DNA from: Notospermus geniculatus | Lineage: Eukaryota > Nemertea > Pilidiophora > Heteronemertea > Lineidae | DNA: 64,000 nucleotides | Assembly: GCA_002633025.1 (NCBI GenBank) | Contig: NMRB01001166.1 | Coordinates: 83,784 to 147,783, forward strand | Direction of reading: 5' to 3' | Shown here: piece by piece, positions 41,201 through 52,600 of the stretch | How the letters are laid out: the number at the start of each line of letters is the position of its first letter | Numbering within the stretch: the stretch's first letter is position 1 | Program-made: the position numbers and the translations under genes | Notes under the pieces: generated by a model | Seen by the model: the letters and a program-made list of their open reading frames with translations, nothing else | Told to the model about the DNA's origin: nothing | The model's database searches: none

Positions 41201-44200
41201 CGTTTGGCAGGTCTACCCCTTTTTGGTAGCCATGATTTCCCAGGCCGTTTTGGGACAAATATATACGGACGAATTAAAACGAGTCCAGTGATGTCGATGA
41301 AACCGTTTGTGTTCAAGTCCACCGTTTCGATCTGATTGTTAGTTAACATACCTGTGCAAAAGATGACATTGACTACTTTCGAGGACTGTATGCTACGTCT
41401 ACACTCTCCGGGGCGGGGGGGGGNNNNNNNNNNNNNNNNNNNNNNNNNNNNNNNNNNNNNNNNNNNNNNNNNNNNNNNNNNNNNNNNNNNNNNNNNNNNN
41501 NNNNNNNNNNNNNNNNNNNNNNNNNNNNNNNNNNNNNNNNNNNNNNNNNNNNNNNNNNNNNNNNNNNNNNNNNNNNNNNNNNNNNNNNNNNNNNNNNNNN
41601 NNNNNNNNNNNNNNNNNNNNNNNNNNNNNNNNNNNNNNNNNNNNNNNNNNNNNNNNNNNNNNNNNNNNNNNNNNNNNNNNNNNNNNNNNNNNNNNNNNNN
41701 NNNNNNNNNNNNNNATACCTACCAATTTGAAGCCTTCTCTCGCTTATATTTGTCGCCTTAAACACTATGCAAGAAAATCAAGGCCCTTCTTGGAATTCGT
41801 TACAAAGCTACATGTAAGGTAATCTGGAGTTTTTGTTTTAGAAACGACCACCGGACTAGCCAGTAATGCTGAATTCATGAACTTCCTGTTTGAAACTGAT
41901 GGTAAGTAGTTGCAAACTAGCCACATGCATATATTCTACGAATTGAGTGCCTAAAAATCTAATAGTCGTCGGTTGATACAGTGTACACCACTGGCCACCT
42001 GAATAATATGAGAAGAGGCCTACCAGCGGACGTCGGCTGTTTAAAAATCGCGTGGTTTGCATTACCATGAAATTTGCAATACGAAGCAAATAATGCGAAA
42101 ACGTCAAATTAATTGTACTTTTTCGTTGCACAATAGCCAAAAATATCGCCACTTCTAGATCAATCGACAAAACGAACCGTAAGTATATTATGTTTGCAGA
42201 AAAGTGATATTTAATTTTTTTCTGAATCGCCATCATACTATGTGTTCAGACTGGATGTCATCCGCTTATAGGCGTATTTGAGAGAAACCAACATACAGTG
42301 TTGTACGTGTATACATGCATTTGTTGTTCCTATACATCAGCTATATTCATATCCTCATCTTATGAGATCGCAGTGGTTTCAAATACGTCCAATGTGGAAA
42401 TAATTTTCTGTAAAGGCAAAAGATGGTATCAATATTTTTCTCACTTAGGGCCCACTACTACACCGGCTAGCATTATCGAAACAGATGAACCTGTCTTTGT
42501 CACTGCAAGTAAGTAATCATGCACTACTGTGGAATGCTTCCATTCAAAGTTTGTATGTTTCAAACCATAAGTATATTGAACAGGTTTGTAGAATCAAAGA
42601 ATATTTGATTATTAATGAATCACAACAATGTTCTTAGACCTTGGATATCGTCCGTTTTAGACGTATTTATAGAGAGAAACCAGCACACAGTGTTGTACGT
42701 GTAATTGTATACATGCATTTGCTGTTCCAATACATCAGCCATATTCATATCCTCATCTTATGAGATCGCAGTTGCTTCAAATACGTTCAATGTGAATGAT
42801 TTGGTGTAAAGGCAAAAGATGGTATCAATGCTTTATCTCACTTAGGGCCCACTACTACACCGGCTAGCATTATCGAGACAGATAAACCTGTCTTTGCCAC
42901 TGCAAGTAAGTAATTATTATGCACTACTTTGGAAGCTTCATTCAAAGTTTCCATGCTTCAAACTGTAAGAAGTTCCCCTGTAATTAATTGTGTATATCAA
43001 GTTTCGTGGCCAATTTTAACTTCATTAATGAAACCTTAGATTCTACACAAAATACATGTAAACATTTTAAAACTTTTTAGTAGAAAAATGCGGAGTAATT
43101 TATTGATGCATTCGTTCCATTTGGATCCCTATTTTATGTCAACCGTTGTTAATGCCCACTCCGATGAAGCCTACTGTTTTTTTCCAGGTACAACCACAAA
43201 ATCAACGAAAATCATCGATAGAGATGAATCTTATCTGATCACTGCCAGTAAGTTGAAAGATTTTCAGTCTCTCAACGATTATTTCGTGCTGGGGCAAAAG
43301 CAGATGTGGTCTCCAAGTTGGAAATGTTACCACGAAGATGCACCTGTCAATGACGAGCATCTCAGATGCTAGCCTAAACTCGACCTTGGACTCATGCCTT
43401 TTACATGTAGATCCTTACAAGTCATTTCCTTTTTCTGAGAACCAAACTGTTGCAAATGACCTAAGAAATAAAAATTGGCCCTTACCAATGTTTCTTCATC
43501 TCTATTCATGAATGTTTTTGCGAATTTCATATCAGTGATTAAAGTATCGCTGGCAGTAAAAATGCCTATAGGGCTACACTCTTAGCCGAAAAGGTTCTTT
43601 GGTGCCACACCAGGAGAACCCTCTGATTTAAGAACCTTCGGGTTGTTTAAGAACCTTTAGAGGTTCCAGATAGAACCTTTCTCTCAGAAAAGGGTTCTAA
43701 CTGGAACCTTTATGGGTTCTTTGGCGACAGAAAGGTTCTATATGTAACCCTTTTGGGTTCTTTACAGAAGGTTCTATATAGAACCCTGGGGTTCCTCTGG
43801 TGTGGCACAAAGAACCCCTAAAGAACCTTTTTGGCTAAGAGTGTACTCAATGAATTGCGTCATCCAATCATCAATACTGTTTTACCTTTATTTAGGGCCA
43901 TCTACTTCCAAACCAATGAAATACATCGATACTGACAAGCCCATCCTTATCACGGGCAGTGAGTAGAAGTCGTTTTTCCGAAACGCCTTCTGTACAACTT
44001 ACATCAAGGCGTCCTTATGTAGTTGTACTGGTAATGTATGCAATGTTGTGCATGAACGAATGTATCAGGAATGCATGTAATGCTGGCAAGTCATTCAAAT
44101 GTTAATTGCGGAATAACGGTAACATTAACGACATCCCCTCGTTGTAAAAAGCACATTTTCTATTTACAACTGATTCTGATCTGAAATTTGAACGGTATTA

Positions 44201-47200
44201 CAGTAAGCAGTGTCTGATAGCCCATCTTTAAAAGTTGGCAAAAATCAACATTCCACTTCTTGCTTGAATCTGCCCAAAAGTAAGAACGATATCTCTTTTT
44301 TACCGAAACAGCTAGACATATTGGCCGTAAACCTGTCCCTGGAGTTAAACGTAAGTATAGCAACCTAAAACGGCACGAGTCGTTCCTTTTCTGGAAACAA
44401 TGCGAAACAATATTGCCTGCCCGAGCCTTCTTCTGGTCCATCTGGACCTTGATGCGTTTGGCAGGTCTACCCCTTTTTGGTAGCCATGATTTCCCAGGCC
44501 GTTTTGGGACAAATATATACGGACGAATTAAAACGAGTCCAGTGATGTCGATGAAACCGTTTGTGTTCAAGTCCACCGTTTCGATCTGATTGTTAGTTAA
44601 CATACCTGTGCAAAAGATGACATTGACTACTTTCGAGGACTGTATGCTACGTCTACACTCTCGGGGGGGGGGGGGGGGGCTATGTTTAAAACAACATGAC
44701 CACATTACATGTCCCAGGATATCAATACCCATGGCAGAAGAATTACAATTTTGCATTGCAGAGTTGTTTTCAAAAAGAAAGCCAAACATCCTAGGATTCG
44801 GCAGTAAGTGATGCGATATTTAGGGACAGCACTGCGTCTAAATCAAAGTACATGTACATGTATAGATAGTTCGTACCACTGATGATCAAATGGAACCACA
44901 ACTCGCTGTGCACAAATATGCATGTCTCGGGACACACTGCTATCACCTATATCATTTTGCTGAGGCTCATTGCAGTACGTGCCCATCTGGTGCTCACCAG
45001 TCTATCTGGCCTGACGGCCATCTAGCCTGGTTCGAATCCATCACATTTCCCGTTTCTGAGGGGGTGAGAGCCTCAGCCAATCATCGGGGCGCGAAGGAAA
45101 ATCGACGTGCCAATCAAAATCCATGTTACAAATGCGAGCGTGAAGAGCAAAGAAAATGTCCAACGGTGATTTGTTTCGCGAGTTCTGATTGGCTCGGAGG
45201 CGGGGTCAAGTAGGGGTCAGGTTCATTAATAATTTATGCATTAACGGAAAAGATGACAGGATTCGGACAAGGCTAAAGACGGAGTCGATAGCCTTGTTTG
45301 GACAAGATGTACGTGCCGGGGTGGTAACCTCTGTGAGATGGACACGATGTGCAAATATTAGCTATATACATGTAGTACGAAGGAAACCGGTGGCTTTTGG
45401 ATGTGATGAAGTTGGACAAGATGTAGCCTAGATCGAACTTTCAGTTCAGCGACAACCAATGCACGCAATGCAGTCTTGCATGCAATCTTGTGCTGGCGCA
45501 GCAAGAAAAAAAACGTGGAATTTACATGCTATCAAAAATATCTAGAATACTTTTGATGCTACTCGAACCGAGGCCCTAAAGGTACACCCCCCACGGGTAG
45601 CAGAGTGGGCTGCATTTTGCGTAGACATCAGTAATGTTCATAGCTGTGGCCTCATGAGCTTACGTTTTTGGTTGGACAATAGGGAGGTTTCGAAATCAAA
45701 CGATAAACGTAAACGTTAACGACAACGTTATTTTTGTACCGAAAATGCAATATAAAATCTGGCTAATGTGTAGTATGAAAAATAACGTTGTCGTAAAATT
45801 TACGCTTATCGTTTGATTTCGAAACCTCCGTATTAGCGCCGACTACTCTATAGGACATCACTTCGTCTTCGAGTGACTAGAAACTGCCTCACAAAAAAAT
45901 ATCTCACGATATACATGTATAATATCCAACACTGATGCACGATGATACAGACTTTTTCCCATTTTTCCGTTTCACCACAGATGTTTTCAAAAAGCCCAAT
46001 TTCACAGAACACAAAGTCGGAACTGACAGTAAGCAGGCATAGTAGCAAAGCAACAAACTTTTTTACATGACACTCATTGAGGCCGAATGAGTGTATGTCG
46101 TCCTGGGTGACCCTAATGTCACCCAGGACAAAACTGGGTGGCCCTAAACGTCCCCGAGCAAGGCTGGGTGACGTTTAGACCCTAAACGTCACCCAGTTTG
46201 AAAATCGCGTACGAGGTTGGCGATCGATAGTGGAACGTCTGTCAGGTAGCGATCGCGAAATCATGGAAATGAACAAACGTGATTTTGACGTTTTTGCATC
46301 AATAAAAATCAATAAAACCCGAATAAAACGGATTTCATACAGCAACATGCATCTCTTCACCGTCTGATGAGGAAGACCAAGGGCGCCAATTTGAACTCGA
46401 TCAGATTCAGACATTTGCCTTACTACTATTTAATGATGAAGTTTAATACTCACCTGCAATACAGGTACCCAGCCCGCTACAGGCGCGCTGGCAGTTCCCC
46501 CTGCCTGTGCACTTACACACATCCCTCGCAAACCACTTCAGCGATTATGGAACTTTAGACTCCATCCTTTAATAGCTGATGTCTCCCATTTACTATTTCA
46601 ACCAGGTTTTTCTTAACCTCACGACCTTTTGAGACAAACATCCCGTCCCTGTATGACGGAAGGCAGGTCAAAAACGGCCCCTTCAGGAACACGAATGTTT
46701 TGGGCGGCCATGATGGAGATGTCAGAATTCGTTTTCAGCTACACGAACAGCGTACCATTTACAGATTTTAAGATGGCGCGATTTTCAAACTGGTAACGTT
46801 TAGGGTCTAAACGACACCCAGCCTTGTTGTGGGGGACGTTTCAGGTCACTCAGTTGTGTTCTGGGTGACACTTAGGGTCACCCAGGACGACATTCACCCA
46901 TTGGGCCCCATTGAGAGGAAAGACAGACGTTGTTCTCACAGTACGATCCATGCATTTTCAAAGTACCTGTACATTGAGTTGGACAACATAAGCAGTGTTT
47001 TCGTTTTTTGGATGTACATGTACATGTACATGTATAGTAAACAGTTTGAATTTTTCGCTTTAGAGCGAGACACTGCGAATTTACTTCCACCTGAGCCTGA
47101 CGTACAGATTGAAGAAATAATGACCCGGATTGAGCGCATCATCGATCTTATTTGGGAAGACGCCGGGGACAGCATCAAAAATGAAGAGATGAGGACGGAG

Positions 47201-47919
47201 TTCTGGGGCAAAATGAAATATCTTCCTGCACGACGTATGTTTTTTATGATCATTCGGCACAAGTTTCGTTTCACACCATAGAGAAACCGATAGAATTTAA
47301 TGTCCCCAACAATACATTTTAAAGGATTACCACTGAATTTGATTCTGGAAAGACAGAGACCCCTAATCTTGTGAAAACGACAGATTTTCGATCCCAACCG
47401 GGGGTCTTCCTCAGGCACATTCTCGTAGAGATCCCAGACCTCTTGATTCGCTTCTGGGATCTCTACTAGAAAGTGCTTGAGGAAGCCCGGTTGAACTTAA
47501 ACTTGTCATTTTGTGTGTCGTTTTTGTGCTGTATTTTGGATATGTGAAAACGACAGAGGGGTACATCAGGAAGACGGAGACAACAAGATTCTATCAGACC
47601 GGACTACCTGTAGTTTGCGATACTTTTATTCCAATTTGTTCTATTTGCAGTACGTTTCGCCTTTTTGAGTGGACCACGATTTACATTGGTGCAGCTTTAC
47701 CGTGATCTTCGCCAATGTCCACGAAGTGATTTTCAAAGGACATTTCCATGCGTTGCTAGTGCCGTGGACGCTGCCCAAGCGAACGGACAGAAATTTTTTG
47801 ATAAATTCGCCAAGATAAATATACATCTTCTGAGAAAAATCGACAAAGAAGAAGAATTTGCAAAAGTTAAGAAATCCTACGTTTATAGTGGTGTTCACAG
47901 CCATCATAGAGGGCGTTAG
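38213..47919 (+). CDS. Secreted protein built from phase 1-1 cassette mini-exons, unknown family
   Basis: I do not recognise the product. Exon 1 (38213-38321) encodes a signal peptide (core ALLFLLFVCVTSA, then KPIPTTVSPDTS). Every following exon starts and ends in phase 1 with AG/GT borders: 38679-38738, 38981-39022, 39290-39349, 39792-39851, 40164-40223, 40632-40694, 41052-41090; a second copy of these at 41842-41901, 42137-42178, 42449-42508, 42846-42905, 43188-43247, 43896-43958, 44312-44350; then 44762-44803, 45981-46028, 47064-47234 and the last exon 47651-47919 (TAG). The 60-bp exons encode related units such as PTTTPASIIETDEPVFVTA and TTTKSTKIIDRDESYLITA. The C-terminal 145 residues (QIEEIMTRIERIIDLIWEDA; GPRFTLVQLYRDLRQCPRSD; a charged end) look helical. 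Length is 340 residues with one copy of the block, 468 with both. A start at 38138 is also possible but would put 25 residues before the signal. Confidence 0.72.
38553..41423. repeat. Direct duplication, copy 1 (cassette-exon block)
   Basis: This runs from AACCTACCAATTTGAAGCC to the poly-G edge of the gap. It matches 41715-44680 in order, including introns, with few-percent differences and indels. A partial extra cassette (39694-39770) is present only here: it has the acceptor and the PTTTPASIIETDKPVFVT sequence but no donor, and is directly followed by an intact cassette. Confidence 0.9.
41424..41714. other. Assembly gap (291 N) between duplicated blocks
   Basis: The gap starts inside a run of G (GGGGCGGGGGGGGG) and ends at ATACCTACCAATTTGAAGCC, the first bases of the second copy. 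The equivalent poly-G at 44664-44680 in copy 2 is continuous and followed by new sequence. This arrangement is typical of unmerged haplotypes or a collapse/expansion at a hard homopolymer. Confidence 0.97.
41715..44680. repeat. Direct duplication, copy 2 (cassette-exon block)
   Basis: Second copy of 38553-41423. Exons, splice sites and introns are preserved. Some exon changes are non-synonymous (for example STFKPIKYV in copy 1 against STSKPMKYI in copy 2, and FVTA against FATA). The MITE at 43577-43843 is present only here. Confidence 0.9.
43577..43843. mobile_element. TA-flanked MITE, CACTCTTAGCCGAAAAGGTT termini
   Basis: A 267-bp element with TA at both ends (43575-43576, 43844-43845). CACTCTTAGCCGAAAAGGTT and CTTTGGTGCCACACCAGGAG at the left are mirrored at the right by TGGTGTGGCACAAAGAACCC and AACCTTTTTGGCTAAGAGTG. 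The interior is a chain of GGTTCTTT/AAAGAACC words. It is absent from the matching intron of copy 1 (near 40560), so it postdates the split of the two copies. Confidence 0.9.
45682..45830. repeat. TA-flanked MITE, GGGAGGTTTCGAAATCAAAC termini (copy 2)
   Basis: A 149-bp foldback in an intron of the cassette gene. GGGAGGTTTCGAAATCAAAC and GATAAACGTAAACGTTAACG are mirrored at the right. TA dinucleotides flank it. Same family as 14438-14587. Confidence 0.88.
46079..46905. repeat. Foldback element with ~130-bp GTCACCCAG-rich arms
   Basis: The left arm (GTCGTCCTGGGTGACCCTAA, GTCACCCAGGACAAAACTGG, CAAGGCTGGGTGACGTTTAG, CAGTTTGAAAATCGCG) is mirrored by the right arm (CGCGATTTTCAAACTGG, CTAAACGACACCCAGCCTTG, GTTCTGGGTGACACTTAGGG, TCACCCAGGACGACATTCAC). 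Each arm itself contains smaller GTCACCCAG/CTGGGTGAC hairpins. It ends 158 bp before the exon at 47064. A truncated copy lies directly 5' of the exon relic at 60183. Confidence 0.85.
47385..47508. repeat. Foldback with hammerhead-like core
   Basis: It lies in the intron before the last cassette-gene exon. TTCGATCCCAACCGGGGGTC, TTCCTCAGGCAC and GTAGAGATCCCAGA are mirrored by TCTGGGATCTCTAC, GTGCTTGAGGAAG and CCCGGTTGAAC. On the minus strand the left part reads CTGAGGA, then a GACCC...GGGATC stem closed by CCGGTT, then GAAA. Confidence 0.7.
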
Positions 47920-48846
47920 GTTGGGAGAACAATGAGGCAAACGATTAATTCTATAAATCTGCGGTCTGGAGATGGCCTTTTTTCATAAAGAATTGTAACC
48001 AGTTGACGCTGAATTCTATTTATTCCAATCTATCGCTGGCCTTGTGGAGAGAATCGTTGAAACAGCGGCGATGTCCACCAAGAAGTAAGAGTGAATCGTT
48101 GATAACATTGTAGGCTCTCGATACTCTCAGAGGACTGTATTGTTCGAAGCTAGGACTGACGTGCAACAGCCACGCTTTAAATGACGATGTACCATGCTTA
48201 CCTGTACTGCCGCTGATGACCGTAATCCTGATGAAAGATCCATCCGTGAAGGTTGTTGACCTCCATGCACAACACGAATCAGACCACATATTAATCCTCG
48301 AATGTTTTCCGCAAGTTTAGACCCACTTTTTCCGCTCAGTCCGGAGCGACCGTGGTTGTCGCCGAAGACAGCGGCCGTGGCGGTACCGCTGTAACGTTTT
48401 TCAGTGTTCCCCATCTGCGAGTGTTCCCCTGCTATTGTCTGACGGAATAAGCCGCGACTCGACAATGGAGGACACACAGAGAAACGTGTCGATCTATCTG
48501 CCAGTGTTTCCAAAACAATAGAGGGAACACTGACACACGGAAATACTGAAAAACTTTACACCGCCACAACAACCATCATACATGTACATACATGTACCAG
48601 GACTTCGGGGATTCAGAGAATAGTTACATTGTATGGTGCTTCAAAATTCATTTGCTGTACGCTGAGGTATTTCGGTTGTTCGTCTGTTATATCCCTTACA
48701 CATGTACATGTACATTAGTCAATAAATTCCAGGTATCCTCATCAAGATTTTAACGTTGTTCACTACAATATATCACTGCCAAAACGCTGATGTAGGGCCT
48801 TTTACTAAATTTCAGTCAACAGGAGTTCCTGCAGCGCAATAGGTGC
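47920..48846. other. Intergenic/3' UTR region of the cassette gene
   Basis: Sequence between the stop of the cassette gene and the next MITE. The first 350 bp are similar to the segments downstream of the exon relics at 60700-60930 and 61480-61690 (GCGGTCTGGAGA, CTGAATTCTATTTATTCCAA-like, GATCGTTGAAA.ATCGGCGATG). This shows that the duplicated unit included 3' flanking DNA. AATAAA at 48721-48726 is a possible polyadenylation signal. A 128-codon minus-strand open frame (48127-48513) has no recognisable features. Confidence 0.45.
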
Positions 48847-48959
48847 GTCATATGAATGAAGACTTAGCAATGCTTTTACTTCAGATTTGTACAGATTGCC
48901 AAGTGCATTTGTATTGCAAAATTCAAGTCAAAGCATTTACTAGTCTTTATTCATATGAC
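48847..48959. repeat. MITE, GTCATATGAATGAAGACTTA termini
   Basis: A 113-bp palindrome. GTCATATGAATGAAGACTTA, GCAATGCTTTTACTT at the left faces AAGTCAAAGCATTTACTAGT, CTTTATTCATATGAC at the right. It shares inner arms with 19228-19357. Confidence 0.85.
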
Positions 48960-49107
48960 CCATTGACTGCCTAAGGACACCGCCAAGTTTTGGTGGTCAT
49001 GGTGGTGATACAGGTTTCGTTGCCGCAAATACGAGAAAGTGAAAATACATATACCCGTCTGGACTTTTTTATTTACAAAAACATATTGCCTAATAAAATG
49101 AATAATA

Positions 49108-49346
49108 GGGCCGTTTAGACGACAGGCAAAAATCCACATGCGATCAGATCGAATCCGATTGTGGTTCAAAACTCTTGCGTGTAAACGCTACCCAATGCGG
49201 TCCAATGTGGATTTAAAATGGTCCCGAATCCACATTGGACCACATTCAAATCTCGTCTACACGCACATGACACCCGATGCGGGTCGATCGGATCCAGTCG
49301 GATCTAGCCTGAATGTGTTTTTTTTGCTTGTCGTCTAAACGGCCCT
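49108..49346. repeat. MITE, GGGCCGTTTAGACGACA termini
   Basis: A 239-bp element with TA on both sides. GGGCCGTTTAGACGACAGGC at the left and GCTTGTCGTCTAAACGGCCC at the right. The inner sequence has several ATCCACATTGGACC/GGTCCAATGTGGAT hairpins. It lies downstream of the receptor gene's last exon. Confidence 0.85.
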
Positions 49347-49617
49347 TATGAGTATTTTACATGATGAATTTGAAATATACAATCAGCAGAAGTCTTCATA
49401 ATATGGATAAGTTCCTCGCTCGCTTATGAATTTTTGGTAAACACAATGATATTGCAATATTGTAGGTTTCCATGACTGCACATCATTTGAGCATACATCA
49501 CATGTGTTTCGTTAGGACAGTTTTAAGCAGTATTGGATGGTCCGCATTGATTTGTAAAATGTAGGTAGTGTAGAATACTCCACCTACACCCGTTCTGGCC
49601 GGTGGACGGATGTATGG

Positions 49618-52600
49618 TTACGTTACATCATGCAAGATCAAAATTGCAGTTGTAAGGTCAGAGAGGTCTGGCATTGCCGGGATCCAGCTTCTCCTGTTGG
49701 TAACGGTTTGGCATTGCTGATCACAGGCTGTTTGTATCTTCGAATCGAAGACCTGACGCTGACCCTTTTGATAAGATAATCCAGNTGCAAATTCCTTTAC
49801 CATTTCCTCTACAAGTTCAATGGCGGCGTCATCCTGACCTGCTCGACTTAGAGTCTTGCAAATGTCGATAAATAGTTCTCTGTCGTTCTTATTTTCGGAG
49901 TCGAGATTCATCTTTCGCCATTCTTGGAGGACCTGAAAATCAAGTGCACACTTGAAATATTGTGATCAGCCAAATAATTTTGCCGTCTTCACCGAATCTT
50001 TCTGGAAATGGTCACAGCAAAGACTATTAACCCTTTCGCTACCGTCTCTTAAATTGGGTACTGATGGACGCCTCGTTTAACATAGCCCATTGAACCATCT
50101 TTTTTTGAAGATGGGGGTTTGGCCTAGTGGTTAAGGCGTGCTGCCCCTTAGTGCTGGCGATTGATGCGAGGGTCCGTGGGGTTCGAATCTGGTAGAAGGA
50201 CGCGATGACTTAAACCTTAGAAACCCGTTTCTATTTTCGTGTTAATTTGAGAAGTGTACATTGTGTAACATGAATTTTTGATGTCTCTACAAAAACGCGC
50301 CTAGCTCCCAAATTTGGAGTCTCTGGCTATTACGGTTACAAAACGTCGGGCATAGTTTGACAGATGGAGTGATGGACTGCAGGACTTACAGACTGACGCC
50401 ACTGAATAGCTAGCTAAAAACTACAACAAAGACTTCTCAAAACAGTCCAGTCCTTTAAGAAATAACATTGTTTCAATTAAACAACGTTATGCATCTGACA
50501 TGTACCGGTATATCATAATTCTAAATAACGTATCCTTACCGCGTCGATCTCAGCCGCAAGATCAGGTGTATGTCGGAATGGATAACGAGCACGTTCGACA
50601 TCCACTCGTGTAAGTCTATTTCCCGGCAAGGTTTTGCAGGTAGTCGTCAAGAAATCGTTGCCTAGTTTGCCTCCCAACCATCGAAATACATCATTCTCGA
50701 GTATGACCCCTAAAGATGTGATAAGAAGATAGCCAGAGGCCATATTCACGAAGCCTTCGCAACTTTACCGGTACGCAAGTCTATTGTTTGGCTGCACATG
50801 CTCTATTGTTCACTGACTGCCTTACAATCAGATAGATTTGCGTGCACGCAAAGTTGCGAAGGCTTCATGAATATGGCCCCTGGTTCCCTGGCCACAGTCG
50901 AGATGGCGCTGCGTGGACGGAGCCCAGGCAGTAGCCGTTGAGCATGGGTCGCGTTCGGAAAGCTTCCCCGAGGAAATTTCTTCCCCGAGCTTCGGGGAAT
51001 GTGAGCATGCCCAGTGAAGACGAATTCTCCGAACGATATTTGAGCTTTCTCGGGGAAAGGTACTACTGTGGGTTGCAGTCGTGAAATATTCCACGTACAG
51101 CCAATCAGCATTATTGCCGGCCTGGAAAGAAAACGAACTGCATGCCGGGAGTTTCCCCAAGTGAGCGACTCGGCGAGTCGCTCGCTCACTTCGGCCAGGC
51201 TGGAGGAAGCCTTGGCAGCCTGCCAAATACCTTTCCGAACGCTCTCCCGCTTCCCCGCGCCTCCTCGGGGAAGCTTTCCGAACGCGCCATTTGTTGAGAA
51301 GTGACGTCATGGGCAGGGGACTAAGCCAGCCTACCGATTCTGTGTAATCGATTCGACCAAGTAAAAAATACTTCAAACTCATAAATGTTCGTTCTTTTTA
51401 ACAGTGTTGTATGTAACAAGTATGAATTAGCTAAATCCATATTTTTTCTCTATCATTATTCCCAAATTCGCCCTTTTCATTGTCAGAATCCCGAGGCCAT
51501 ACCCTTTCCCCGGAATTCAGGGGAAAAGCAACGGCTACTGCCATGACTGCCTGGCCACCGTCTACGCAGCGCCATCTTGACGGTGGCCAGGGAACTAGGC
51601 TAATAAGAAGAAAGCAATGTACATGTAAATATTTTCCACAACAAAGGAGGCTGTGTGCGGATGATGGAGTGACGACGTTCGCAGAAGATGCAGTCACTGA
51701 GGCTGTGGGGTCGACTCTCGATCATAACCTGCCCCTCACATGTCTCATGTGGTAAAAATGCAATTTGTTTCCGACATACATGTACCAAAAAGAAGGCGAG
51801 CACAAAAATCGACACACAATATAATAAAGTATATAAAGTCAATTTCCATAATATTTAGCAAACATTTTCGACCCCAACCGGGGTCTTCTTCAGGCTGGAA
51901 CTTTACAATCTGAAACTCTAGAAAAGACTGAGCTGAAACGCAAATGTAGATCTGAAGTATCCAACCCAAACTGCTGACCCGTCCTGTTTGGGTTGGATAC
52001 TTCAGATCTACATTTGGGTTTCAGCTCAGTCTTTTCTAGAGTTTCAGATTGTAAAGTTCCAGCCTGAAGAAGACCCAGGTTGGAGTCGAAAATTTTTGCT
52101 AAATAATATTCCGGAAATTGACTTTATATACTTTACGACATAGGCCTACATGTACGGTATCATGATTCCATTTTCTAGGATATTTGTGTTTACCCTGCTT
52201 GAGTTGGAGGTTGCTGTACGATCTCCTGACCAGGTTTGAGTTACGGGTACTTGGAATTCTCCTTAGGCTACTTGGATTCGAGTTGTCTGTTAAATCATTC
52301 TGACCTGCAATATTATCATAAATATACTAGGAGATGTTCTGAAAGGCATGAAGCTGGAGTTGAAATGGCAGTGACAGGGAGGTTTTCGTATGAATAGGCG
52401 TAAAAACTTACGAAGGTCTTCGTTCCTGTATCGAACGGTTCTGAAATCAAGAATGAGAGTTATTAAAGGATATCCTGTAAGTATGGAACCAAAGAAATTT
52501 ATGATGCTTACTAAGCGTCCGCTTGTGGTCGATATTCGTCGTGATCTGGAGACTACTCGAGGAAAAGGCCGGCGATTCGACAAAATCCCCCACCCCTATG

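Noticed and set aside
41336-41765. Open frames across the second assembly gap
   Set aside because: They consist mainly of unresolved bases and poly-G.
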